The notes under the pieces: generated by a model
Told to the model about the DNA's origin: nothing
Database searches by the model: none
Seen by the model: only the letters and a program-made list of their open reading frames with translations
Assembly (NCBI GenBank): GCA_026197195.1
Contig: JAPHUG010000363.1
Coordinates: forward strand, 1 to 7,453
Direction of reading: 5' to 3'
DNA length: 7,453 nt
From: Sedimenticola sp.
Lineage (GTDB): Bacteria > Pseudomonadota > Gammaproteobacteria > Chromatiales > Chromatiaceae
Shown here: positions 1-7,300 of the stretch, in pieces
Layout: the number at the start of each line of letters is the position of its first letter
How positions within the stretch are numbered: the first letter of the stretch is position 1
Position numbers and translations under genes: made by a program

Positions 1-420
1 AAAGATCAGGCCATGCTGGCCGGACTGATCCACAATATTGGCGCACTGCCAATACTGACCTGGGCCGAGACATCTTATCCTGAACTGATGGAAGACGAAG
101 CGGCGCTGGATTCACTGCTGGACGAACTGACACCGGATATCAGCGCACTGATCCTCAATGCCTGGGGATTTGCCGAGACCCTGGAAGAGGCAGCAAGAGA
201 GTCCCGCAACCTGCAATATGACGGTGGTCAACAGGCCGATTACGTGGATGTAGTCATTGTGGCCCGACTGCAGTCCCAACACACAAATGAAATCGAGTCA
301 CCTGCGGACTGGCTCAAAGTTCCTGCCTTCCTCAAGGTCGGCCTTGATCCCGAGATTGAACTCATCGAAATCGAGGGTGTGGCGGAAGATATTGAATCCG
401 TTCAGGGCGCTTTCCTGTAA
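1..420 (+). CDS. HDOD-domain signalling protein, C-terminal part (5' end outside window)
   Basis: The frame is open from base 1, so the ATG at 13 is internal and the gene starts upstream of the window. The visible 139 residues begin with K-D-Q-A-M-L-A-G-L-I-H-N-I-G. This resembles the central helix of the HDOD (HD-related output) domain, where the HD dyad is commonly replaced, here by His-Asn, so metal-dependent phosphohydrolase activity is unlikely. The rest is helical and acidic, with a typical HDOD tail containing W-L-K-V-P-A-F and an acidic end (A-E-D-I-E-S-V-Q). HDOD proteins are cytoplasmic regulators, often tied to signal transduction, motility or stress, with no single known reaction. 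Single-domain members are roughly 280 residues, so about half seems to be visible; an N-terminal extra domain cannot be excluded. The gene ends in TAA, 18 bases before a strong terminator, and converges with lysS. Family assignment is fairly sure; the specific role is unknown. Confidence 0.8.
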   Translation, partial: KDQAMLAGLIHNIGALPILTWAETSYPELMEDEAALDSLLDELTPDISALILNAWGFAETLEEAARESRNLQYDGGQQADYVDVVIVARLQSQHTNEIESPADWLKVPAFLKVGLDPEIELIEIEGVAEDIESVQGAFL

Positions 421-438
421 CAGCAGCACCCAAAGAAC

Positions 439-471
439 AAAAAAGGGCAGCCTATTCGCTGCCCTTTTTTT
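439..471. terminator. Bidirectional Rho-independent terminator between HDOD gene and lysS
   Basis: A perfect 13-bp inverted repeat (AAAAAAGGGCAGC at 439-451 and GCTGCCCTTTTTT at 458-470) encloses a 6-base loop, CTATTC. The GC-rich core GGGCAGC is flanked by an A run on the left and a T run on the right. The transcript therefore ends in a U tract whichever strand is copied. It lies 18 bases after the HDOD stop codon and 19 bases after the lysS stop codon, so it can terminate both convergent genes. Confidence 0.93.
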
Positions 472-489
472 ACGCTCTGTCGGTACTGA

Positions 490-1986
490 CTACTCGGCCC
501 GCATATGGGGAAACAGCAACACATCGCGAATAGAGGGAGAATCTGTAAACAGCATCACCAAACGGTCAATACCGATACCTTCACCCGCAGTGGGAGGCAG
601 CCCATGCTCCAATGCCCGGACATAGTCGGCATCGAAATGCATCGCCTCGTCATCCCCCGCCTCTTTCTCTTCGACCTGCATGCGGAATCGTTCAGCCTGA
701 TCTTCCGCATCATTAAGCTCTGAGAAGCCATTGGCAATCTCACGGCCGCCGACAAAAAACTCGAAACGATCGGTTACGAAGGGATCATCATCACTCCGTC
801 GGGCCAGTGGTGAAACCTCCGTCGGATAAGCGGTGATGAAGGTTGGGTTCATTAACCGGTGCTCCGCTGTCTTCTCAAAGATCTCGATCTGCACCTTACC
901 CAAACCATAGGTTGGTTTAAGTGGGATACCTAGGCTATCGGCCAGAGCACGGGCCTGTTCAATATCATCAAGCTGGGCCTCACTGATCTCCGGATTAAAA
1001 TGGAGAATCGACTCTTTCACTGTCATCCGAGCAAACGGTTGACCAAAATCGTAACTTTCGCCCTGATAATTTATAGTGGTAGAGCCGACTATCTCTTGCG
1101 CCAGACCACGCAACATCGCTTCGGTCAGATCCATCAGGTCGCGGTAATCTGCATAGGCCTGATAGAACTCCAGCATGGTAAATTCAGGATTATGGCGGGT
1201 CGAGAGCCCCTCATTTCGGAAGTTACGATTAATCTCATAGACCCGCTCAAAACCACCGACTACCAGGCGCTTAAGATAGAGCTCCGGCGCTATACGCAAA
1301 AACAGCTGCATATCCAGGGCGTTGTGATGGGTCATGAAAGGTCGTGCCGTGGCACCGCCCGGAATCGCCTGCATCATGGGGGTCTCGACCTCCATGAAAT
1401 CCTTTTTGTTAAGGTAGTTTCGAATAAACTGAATCATCCGGGTGCGTACCCGGAAAGTGTCCCGGGATGATTCACTCATAATGAGATCAAGGTAGCGCTG
1501 ACGATAACGTTGCTCCTGATCGGTCAAACCGTGAAACTTCTCTGGCAGCGGACGCAATGACTTGGTCAGCAGTTTCAGCTCATCGCAACGGATCGACAGC
1601 TCACCGGTTTTGGTTTTGAAGAGCTGGCCTTCAGCCCCAATGATATCGCCTACATCCCACTCTTTTTTGTAGAACTCGTTATAAAAACCTTCCGGCAGGG
1701 AATCCCTCTGCACAAACAGCTGAATCTTTCCCGACATATCCTGCAGGTGGGAAAAGCTGGCCTTGCCCATGACACGCCGACTCATCATACGACCGGCTAC
1801 CCGCACCCGAATACCCAGACGCTCTAACTCTTCCGCACTCTTATCACCATACTCAGCATGCAGTTCACCAGCCACTACGTTACGGCGAAAATCGTTAGGA
1901 AAAGCGACACCCCGCTCGCGGATCTGCATCAGCTTTTCGCGGCGCAGGGCTATCAGCTTGTTCTCATCCTGGATCTGTTCACTCAT
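490..1986 (-). CDS. lysS: Lysyl-tRNA synthetase, class II (LysS)
   Basis: Cytoplasmic enzyme that activates lysine with ATP and charges tRNA-Lys. The 498-residue product is close to the 505 residues of E. coli LysS. An N-terminal helix (about 1-55) leads into the anticodon-binding OB fold (about 60-145, including [10 protein letters not shown] at 62-71). The class II catalytic core follows: the motif 1 region with E-T-P-M-M-Q near 201-206 and the G-G-A-T-A-R-P-F loop at 210-217, motif 2 (F-R-N-E-G at 256-260, then R-H-N-P-E-F-T), and motif 3 (G-I-G-I-D-R-L at 470-476). All core motifs look intact, so it should be active. It lies 87 bases downstream of prfB on the same strand, the usual prfB-lysS arrangement in gammaproteobacteria, so co-transcription is likely. 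No strong Shine-Dalgarno is visible before the ATG at 1986. A tiny ORF (2000-1983) overlaps the start and might couple translation. The stop is TAG, followed by the shared terminator. Confidence 0.98.
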   Translation of the reverse strand: MSEQIQDENKLIALRREKLMQIRERGVAFPNDFRRNVVAGELHAEYGDKSAEELERLGIRVRVAGRMMSRRVMGKASFSHLQDMSGKIQLFVQRDSLPEGFYNEFYKKEWDVGDIIGAEGQLFKTKTGELSIRCDELKLLTKSLRPLPEKFHGLTDQEQRYRQRYLDLIMSESSRDTFRVRTRMIQFIRNYLNKKDFMEVETPMMQAIPGGATARPFMTHHNALDMQLFLRIAPELYLKRLVVGGFERVYEINRNFRNEGLSTRHNPEFTMLEFYQAYADYRDLMDLTEAMLRGLAQEIVGSTTINYQGESYDFGQPFARMTVKESILHFNPEISEAQLDDIEQARALADSLGIPLKPTYGLGKVQIEIFEKTAEHRLMNPTFITAYPTEVSPLARRSDDDPFVTDRFEFFVGGREIANGFSELNDAEDQAERFRMQVEEKEAGDDEAMHFDADYVRALEHGLPPTAGEGIGIDRLVMLFTDSPSIRDVLLFPHMRAE

Positions 1987-2073
1987 GGTAAAAAACTCAT
2001 TATTTATTACAAGAAGGCCGTTGCACGACTTGAAAACGTATTGGCCGTTACGTCTCTCTAACTCAATCTGCGA

Positions 2074-3172
2074 TTACAGACCACTTTTCAGGCTGGCTTC
2101 CAGAAACATATCCAGACCGCCATCCAGAACCGCCTGGGTATTACCGGTTTCAACACCCGTCCTCAGGTCTTTGATTCGTGACTGATCCAACACATAGGAT
2201 CGTATCTGACTGCCCCAGCCTATATCAGACTTGCTCTCTTCAAGCACCTGCTGGTCAGCACTTCGCTTCTGGATCTCAAGCTCATAGAGTTTCGCCTTCA
2301 GCTGTTTCATGGCTTGATCTCTATTCTTGTGTTGCGACCGATCATTCTGACACTGCACAACAATCCCGGTGGGATTATGGGTGATACGCACCGCTGATTC
2401 TGTCTTATTGACGTGCTGCCCACCCGCGCCACTGGCACGATAGACATCAATACGAAGATCAGCCGGGTTGATATCAATCTCGATCGAGTCATCTATTTCT
2501 GGTGACACAAAGACTGCTGCAAACGAGGTGTGGCGGCGATTGCCTGAGTCGAAAGGTGACTTCCTCACCAACCGGTGAACACCTATCTCAGTCCTCAACC
2601 AGCCGAAGGCGAATTCACCTTCAAAGCGAATGGTGGCGGATTTAATGCCCGCCACATCACCGGGAGAGACCTCCATCAATTCCGTTTTAAACCCGCGATG
2701 CTCACCCCAGCGAAGATACATCCGCAGGATCATTTCAGACCAGTCCTGGGCCTCTGTACCACCCGATCCAGCCTGAATATCCAGGAAGGCATTGGCACTG
2801 TCCATCTCGCCGGAGAACATACGTCGAAACTCCAGCTCAGACACCTGTTTTTCATAGGTATCGAGATCAGCAATAACGGAGTCGACCGTCTCCTCATCCT
2901 CTTCTTCTACCGCCATCTCCAAGAGATCGCCGGCATCGTTTAAACCATTGAAGAGTGTATCGAGCGTTACAACGATCGCTTCAAGTGAAGCACGCTCCTT
3001 CCCCAGGGCCTGAGCATACTCAGGATCACCCCAAATTTCCGGATCTTCAAGCTCTCTGAGAACTTCTGTCAGGCGCTCCTGCTTGCCTTCATAGTCAAAG
3101 ATACCCCCTGAGGGATTCTGAGCGCCCTCGTAATTCACTGATTTTGTTGGTGATAGGGTTAAGATCCTGCAT
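2074..3172 (-). CDS. prfB: Peptide chain release factor 2 (RF2), programmed +1 frameshift
   Basis: RF2 recognises UGA and UAA in the ribosomal A site and triggers hydrolysis of peptidyl-tRNA. Translation starts at the ATG at 3172 ([10 protein letters not shown]...) and runs 25 codons to an in-frame TGA at 3097-3095. A +1 shift on CTT then continues as D-Y-E-G-K-Q-E-R-L to the TAA at 2074, giving 25 + 340 = 365 residues, the same length as E. coli RF2. A Shine-Dalgarno GAGGTG (3182-3177) supports this start. Conventional ORF calling would start at an ATG at 3138 in the downstream frame, giving a false 14-residue N-terminus. Numbered on the full protein, the anticodon-like SPF tripeptide is at 205-207 and the catalytic GGQ at 250-252. 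Residue 246 is Ala, as in most RF2s, rather than the Thr of E. coli K-12. It is the first gene of a probable prfB-lysS operon. Confidence 0.97.
3094..3109 (-). promoter_or_regulatory. prfB programmed +1 frameshift site
   Basis: On the minus strand the sequence is AGGGGGTATCTTTGAC. AGGGGG is the internal Shine-Dalgarno-like stimulator, CTT the slippery Leu codon, TGA the in-frame stop and C the stop-weakening following base. This is the classic RF2 autoregulatory element: low RF2 slows termination at UGA, the ribosome slips +1 and full-length RF2 is made. The spacing (one codon, TAT, between AGGGGG and CTT) matches the E. coli site, and the stop is codon 26 as in E. coli. Confidence 0.97.
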
Positions 3173-3176
3173 GTGA

Positions 3177-3182
3177 CACCTC
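3177..3182 (-). promoter_or_regulatory. prfB ribosome binding site
   Basis: GAGGTG on the minus strand lies 4 bases before the ATG at 3172. It supports the upstream start, in the pre-frameshift frame, over the ATG at 3138. Confidence 0.75.
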
Positions 3183-3202
3183 GAACGAAACGGAGGGCGA
3201 AT

Positions 3203-3230
3203 ATTACACTAGAATGGCCAATGACGGAAA
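3203..3230 (-). promoter_or_regulatory. Putative sigma70 promoter of prfB-lysS
   Basis: On the minus strand a -10-like TGTAAT (3208-3203, 5 of 6 matches to TATAAT) follows a weak -35-like TTTCCG (3230-3225, 3 of 6) with a 16-base spacer. Transcription would begin near 3196, leaving a short leader of about 24 bases that contains the GAGGTG site. This is a by-eye match only; position and spacing are plausible but the -35 is poor. Confidence 0.4.
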
Positions 3231-3262
3231 CTGCACGCTGTTCACTTTTAGCCGTACCAGTC

Positions 3263-3291
3263 TTGCCCCTGGTCTACTATTCTCGTAGTGT
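3263..3291 (+). promoter_or_regulatory. Weak candidate promoter for the CNB-rhodanese gene
   Basis: TTGCCC (3263-3268) and TAGTGT (3286-3291) are separated by 17 bases, upstream of the gene starting at 3329. The -35 is a fair match but the -10 matches only 3 of 6 positions. The -10-like word lies within TAGTGTAA, which also occurs on the opposite strand at the proposed prfB -10. Treat as a candidate only; a regulator-dependent promoter is also possible. Confidence 0.22.
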
Positions 3292-3318
3292 AAGGTAATC
3301 GCATTTGTCTTAATGGTT

Positions 3319-3324
3319 GGATGA
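3319..3324 (+). promoter_or_regulatory. Ribosome binding site deciding the start of the CNB-rhodanese gene
   Basis: GGATGA (5 of 6 to GGAGGA) lies 4 bases before the ATG at 3329. No comparable site precedes the in-frame TTG at 3317, which would add only four residues. The ATG at 3329 is therefore preferred. Confidence 0.55.
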
Positions 3325-3328
3325 CATA

Positions 3329-4378
3329 ATGGATCTGGATCTTAATAAATTTCGCACACTGATTCCTATCAATGCCCTGTATGAAGACAATCTGCTCTAT
3401 CTGGCAGAAAAGGCGCGTGTGGAACGCTATCTGCAGGGTGAGCAGATATTCAGTATAGGCGATTCAGACCCGGACACCCTGTTCCTGATGTCCGGAGAGA
3501 TAGCACTCACTTCACAAGACGGTGAAGAGATTCGCGTTTCAGCCGGATCAGACCGGGGATTGCACGCCCTGGCCAGTCGAAAGCCCAGGCGCTACAAAGG
3601 CGAGACCCTATCCCAGTCTGCGACGCTGGTTCGATTTGAATCCTCTCTACTGGATCGTTTACTCGCCTGGGGGCACTTTTCTCCTGAGTTCACTGACACA
3701 CAAAACAGGCCGATTGATAGCGGACCCAGCGCTGAAGAGAGCGAATGGATGATGTCGATGATGCAGACCTCTGCCTTCACCCGACTCCCGGCCGCCAATA
3801 TTCAAACCCTCTTCACCCGAATGGAAGAGGTTGCCACCAAAGCCGGTGATCTGATCATCAAGTCAGGCGACCCCGGCGATTACTATTATGTCATCAAACA
3901 GGGGCGTTGCCGGGTAACCCTCCCCTCGGACACGGGGGAAATTATTCTGGCGGAACTGGGGCCCTGCAGTAGTTTTGGTGAAGAGGCATTGATTACAGAT
4001 GCCGTTCGCAATGCCAATGTTTCAATGATGACCAACGGCAAGCTGATGCGCCTGTCTAAAGAGGACTTCCTTGCACTCCTGGAAGCACCCCTGCTGCAGT
4101 GGATTGACTATACAACCCTCAACCAGTTGGCCGCCGATGGTGCCATAAAAATTGATGTGCGTTTCAGGCGCGAATTCGAACACAATGGTCTACCCGGAAG
4201 TATCAACATCCCCCAGAACCAACTACGAACGGCCATTCCAGAACTTGATCGCAACAAAACATACATCGTCTACTGTGATTCAGGTCAGCGCAGCGCTACC
4301 TGCGCCTTTCTGCTAAGTCAGGAAGGGTTCAATGTTCATGTACTGGAAGGTGGCCTGTCGGCTATTGGCAGCCACTAA
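3329..4378 (+). CDS. Tandem cyclic-nucleotide-binding-like domains fused to a rhodanese domain
   Basis: A 349-residue cytoplasmic protein with no signal peptide or membrane segment visible. Residues about 15-115 resemble a CNB beta-barrel (G-E-Q-I-F-S-I-G-D near 37-45, L-F-L-M-S-G-E-I at 51-58) but lack a phosphate-binding cassette. Residues about 145-255 are a much better CNB domain: G-D-Y-Y-Y-V-I-K-Q-G at 183-192, then the cassette F-G-E-E-A-L at 216-221 with R227-N-A, so cyclic nucleotide binding is plausible. Residues about 265-349 are a rhodanese domain: I-D-V-R-F-R-R-E-F at 275-283, the active loop C316-D-S-G-Q-R-S, and a terminal L-E-G-G. Cys316 could carry a persulfide. No DNA-binding helix-turn-helix is seen, so this is not a standard CRP/FNR regulator. 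The likely role is coupling a nucleotide signal to sulfur transfer or redox sensing; that is inference. It is divergent from prfB and converges with the MshQ-like gene, so probably monocistronic. Confidence 0.88.
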   Translation: MDLDLNKFRTLIPINALYEDNLLYLAEKARVERYLQGEQIFSIGDSDPDTLFLMSGEIALTSQDGEEIRVSAGSDRGLHALASRKPRRYKGETLSQSATLVRFESSLLDRLLAWGHFSPEFTDTQNRPIDSGPSAEESEWMMSMMQTSAFTRLPAANIQTLFTRMEEVATKAGDLIIKSGDPGDYYYVIKQGRCRVTLPSDTGEIILAELGPCSSFGEEALITDAVRNANVSMMTNGKLMRLSKEDFLALLEAPLLQWIDYTTLNQLAADGAIKIDVRFRREFEHNGLPGSINIPQNQLRTAIPELDRNKTYIVYCDSGQRSATCAFLLSQEGFNVHVLEGGLSAIGSH

Positions 4379-4391
4379 CAAGCCGCTTCAA
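4379..4391. other. Convergent junction with no visible terminator
   Basis: Only 13 bases separate the TAA of the CNB-rhodanese gene from the TAG of the MshQ-like gene. No GC-rich hairpin with a T run was found here or in the immediate gene ends, so transcripts probably overlap or end by Rho. Confidence 0.6.
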
Positions 4392-7300
4392 CTATTGGGT
4401 ATTCTCACGCCGATAAATCAGTGAACTGGGGCGACTGAAGACGCCGAACGTGGCCTTTGCAGACGGATCACTCATCGTGGTACCGCTCCAGGTATATTCC
4501 AGCCAGGTGGGCACATCTACAATCACCTGTGCACTACCGGTATTGCCTTGCCCCGGCGGTTGCAGGTTGAGGTTAAAGTCACCCCCTACTGGCGGTTGTA
4601 CAAACAGCAGCGAGGTATCACTCAGGTCACTGGCGGAAAAGCCACCGGCTATAGCCGGCACAGCGTATATGGCCGTATTTCTCCCTGCCCCTGAAGTGGC
4701 AATCACCCCATCTGACCCATCCAGATCAATCAGAGACAGACTATTGACCTGGCTACAGACATCCGCCACATGGGTGACAAAGCCATTGGCCGTTCCCCCA
4801 TAGTATTCAGCCTGCAGTGGCACCTTGAGCGGCAATAACTCAGAACCCTGGGCATTCTGCATGGCGAGACGACCAAACTGAATGGGCACACCGGTTGGAG
4901 AAAAAGTTTGAGGTAGTCCCGTTCCAGAGACCGCATCACTATCCGTAATACTCTGAACCATGAGGTCTACATCACTGGTGAAAGGCGCAACTAAATCATT
5001 ACTGGTGCGGGCGTAGGTGAAGGTATCGCCAGAAAGAGCGAAACTAAGCGTACCATTGGCGTTATCCGTCAGCGAGGGGGTGCCTACCACCCAACTCAAC
5101 CCCACCTTGTTTAAACCGTCGACACCCAGCTGTGTGCCATCCTCGGTGATGTTCGGCATATTGATATCGGAGATAACCAGTTTGTTGTAACTGCCTGTGT
5201 AATTTTGTGTCGTCACACCCGCGCTGTTTCTTGCAGTGATCGTAGCCGCCGGGGTCTGCAAGGCAGCATAGCTGATGGGTGTCCCGGAATAGCTGAAGCC
5301 TCCCGCCAGGCAACTGTTTTCCAAGGCCCCTTGATCGGTTATGGAGAAGGTAAAATCAGCCGGGGTAAAGCGCCCAACCCAGTTGGTTGTTGCTGTGTTG
5401 CCAAACTTGCAACCAACCTTGCCTGACACCAGACTATTCGAGAAGTCATTCGTGCAATCACTACCCTGATCCACAGCCGTAAAGCTGGCATCATAAAGGC
5501 CTTCTGAAACTAATCTGAAATTGCCCACTTCACTGTAGGTAAAGGCTGTACCACTGGCCGTCCCACTGAGCGGATCAGCCGCCGAAAAACTACCGGCAAG
5601 CGTACCCGCCACTATCGCACCTGCATGGGCTTCCAGCTTGCTGCTATCAATTTGTGGAGTTCCGTCATAACCCACATCACTATTGGCTTCCAATGTGAAA
5701 TTATTCCCAGCTACAGCGATTGGTGTACCGCTGCTGCCGCTGTTATTCAGCACAGGACTTGTCAGTGAGATGCTTTGCGGACGAACCGAAAATTGATCCG
5801 TCGAGCAACCCACGACCGGTGTGAGGGAAGTACTGTCAGTCACACGGCAGCCCAATGAACGATACGCCTTATTGACGGTATAGGCGGCGGTCGCTTTTCT
5901 ACCTGCATCCGTGGAAGAAAAGAGTAGATTTTGAGTGACCGCCGGGGTCAATGCGGGATAGGCACTACAGGCAGCGGCCGTAGAGGTATCAATCAGCTCA
6001 ACCGTCACTGTACGATCTGCATCTTTGGCAAAATCGGTCTCCACAGCGTCCGCTGTCCCATCACTGTTGGCATCTTTCAATGCCGCCACATCAATGACAA
6101 ATGATTGGCCCAGCAACTGGGTATAGAGTTTCCCCGTCAAAGCATCGGCCCCGCTCTCAATACAGTTAAATCCAAAGGCTTCAACGGTTGCAGGACAAGG
6201 ATGCGTCTCTGCAAAGAGCGCTGATACAGCACTGTTATCCAGCACGCCGTTATAAACCCGCACTTCATCAACCGCACCATTAAAGCGATAGGAGGAGCCG
6301 TTCTGTCCACCCGCCCCTATCGTCAGATTAGCCGCGTAACCACTGCTCATGGGTCGGTAATAAGCATTGGCATCAGTGGCGACCAGGGCACCATTTACAT
6401 AGAACCGTTTAACCCCACGCCAGGTACCTGAACCGGCATCACTGCCTTTCTCAAAGGTAGCGACTAGATGGGTCCAGCCACTGGTTACCGCAGGCCCCGT
6501 CAATATATTCCAGGTATTGCCAGCCGTGCCCCCTGTGCCTGTCCAGAACTGCCAACGGTTATTGGTGCCTGCATACAGGTTATAACCATAGCGATCAGCA
6601 CCGGAATGACCACGAGAGGTGATCGGCGACCGCCAAGAGCGTGAACCACCATCGACCCGCGCCCAGAGAGAGATGGAGAAAGAGTCGGGATTAAGCGCAT
6701 TGGTATGGGGCACAGAGACGTAATCGTTACGTCCATCATACACACCGTAACTACAGGTTCCGGGGTCACCGGACCGCGCTGGTGAACTGTTTGATGTGGT
6801 AGCACCATTGATAGCGGTGCCGTTATGCCCGAAGCCACTACCATCAACCACTTCACCACCGACCCCTGTCCACTCATTTTCATCGGAACGCCACAACCCG
6901 ACCAACTGCGGTGGTGTGGCTGCCGTACAGGGATGCGTTTCGCTATAAAGCGCCGTGACCAAAGCCTGCGTAGCAGCCCCATTATAGACCTTGACTTCAT
7001 CAATACGCCCAGAAAAACGGTACCTGTTGCTCGCTTGCCAACCACCAATTCGCAAAGTACTGGAGACAACCGCTCGATTGTTATTAGGCGCACTGCGGTG
7101 TTGTTCAAGGACTTGATCGACCCCGTCAATATAGAGTTTGTTCTGAGTCACATTGCCATTGGTGAACACAGCGACAACATGATGCCAGCCATTCGCCAGT
7201 CCAGTTGAAGCGATACCATAGATATCACTGTTTGCCGTATTGAAGCCAAATGTGTCACTAAAAAACCAGAGATCATGTGCATTCCAGCCAATCGGCATAA

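Noticed and set aside
1000..1470. 156-codon open frame on the plus strand
   Set aside because: It lies wholly inside lysS on the opposite strand, shows no recognisable domain and has no ribosome binding site; it is a shadow of lysS codon use.
1987..2073. Terminator or attenuator between prfB and lysS
   Set aside because: Only a direct repeat of AACGGCC was found; there is no stable hairpin followed by a T run, so co-transcription remains the simpler reading.
2575..2943. 122-codon open frame on the plus strand
   Set aside because: It is fully antisense to prfB, whose conserved residues explain the sequence.
2074..3138. prfB as a single-frame 354-residue ORF starting at the ATG at 3138
   Set aside because: The first 14 residues (M-N-Y-E-G-A-Q...) do not resemble RF2, whereas the other frame upstream gives an E. 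coli-like N-terminus up to the frameshift site with a good ribosome binding site.
3317..4378. TTG start at 3317 for the CNB-rhodanese gene
   Set aside because: No ribosome binding site precedes the TTG, while GGATGA is well placed for the ATG at 3329.
6500..7129. 209-codon open frame on the minus strand
   Set aside because: It lies in another frame of the LamG region, has no recognisable domain, and the composition is that of an out-of-frame translation of the MshQ-like gene.
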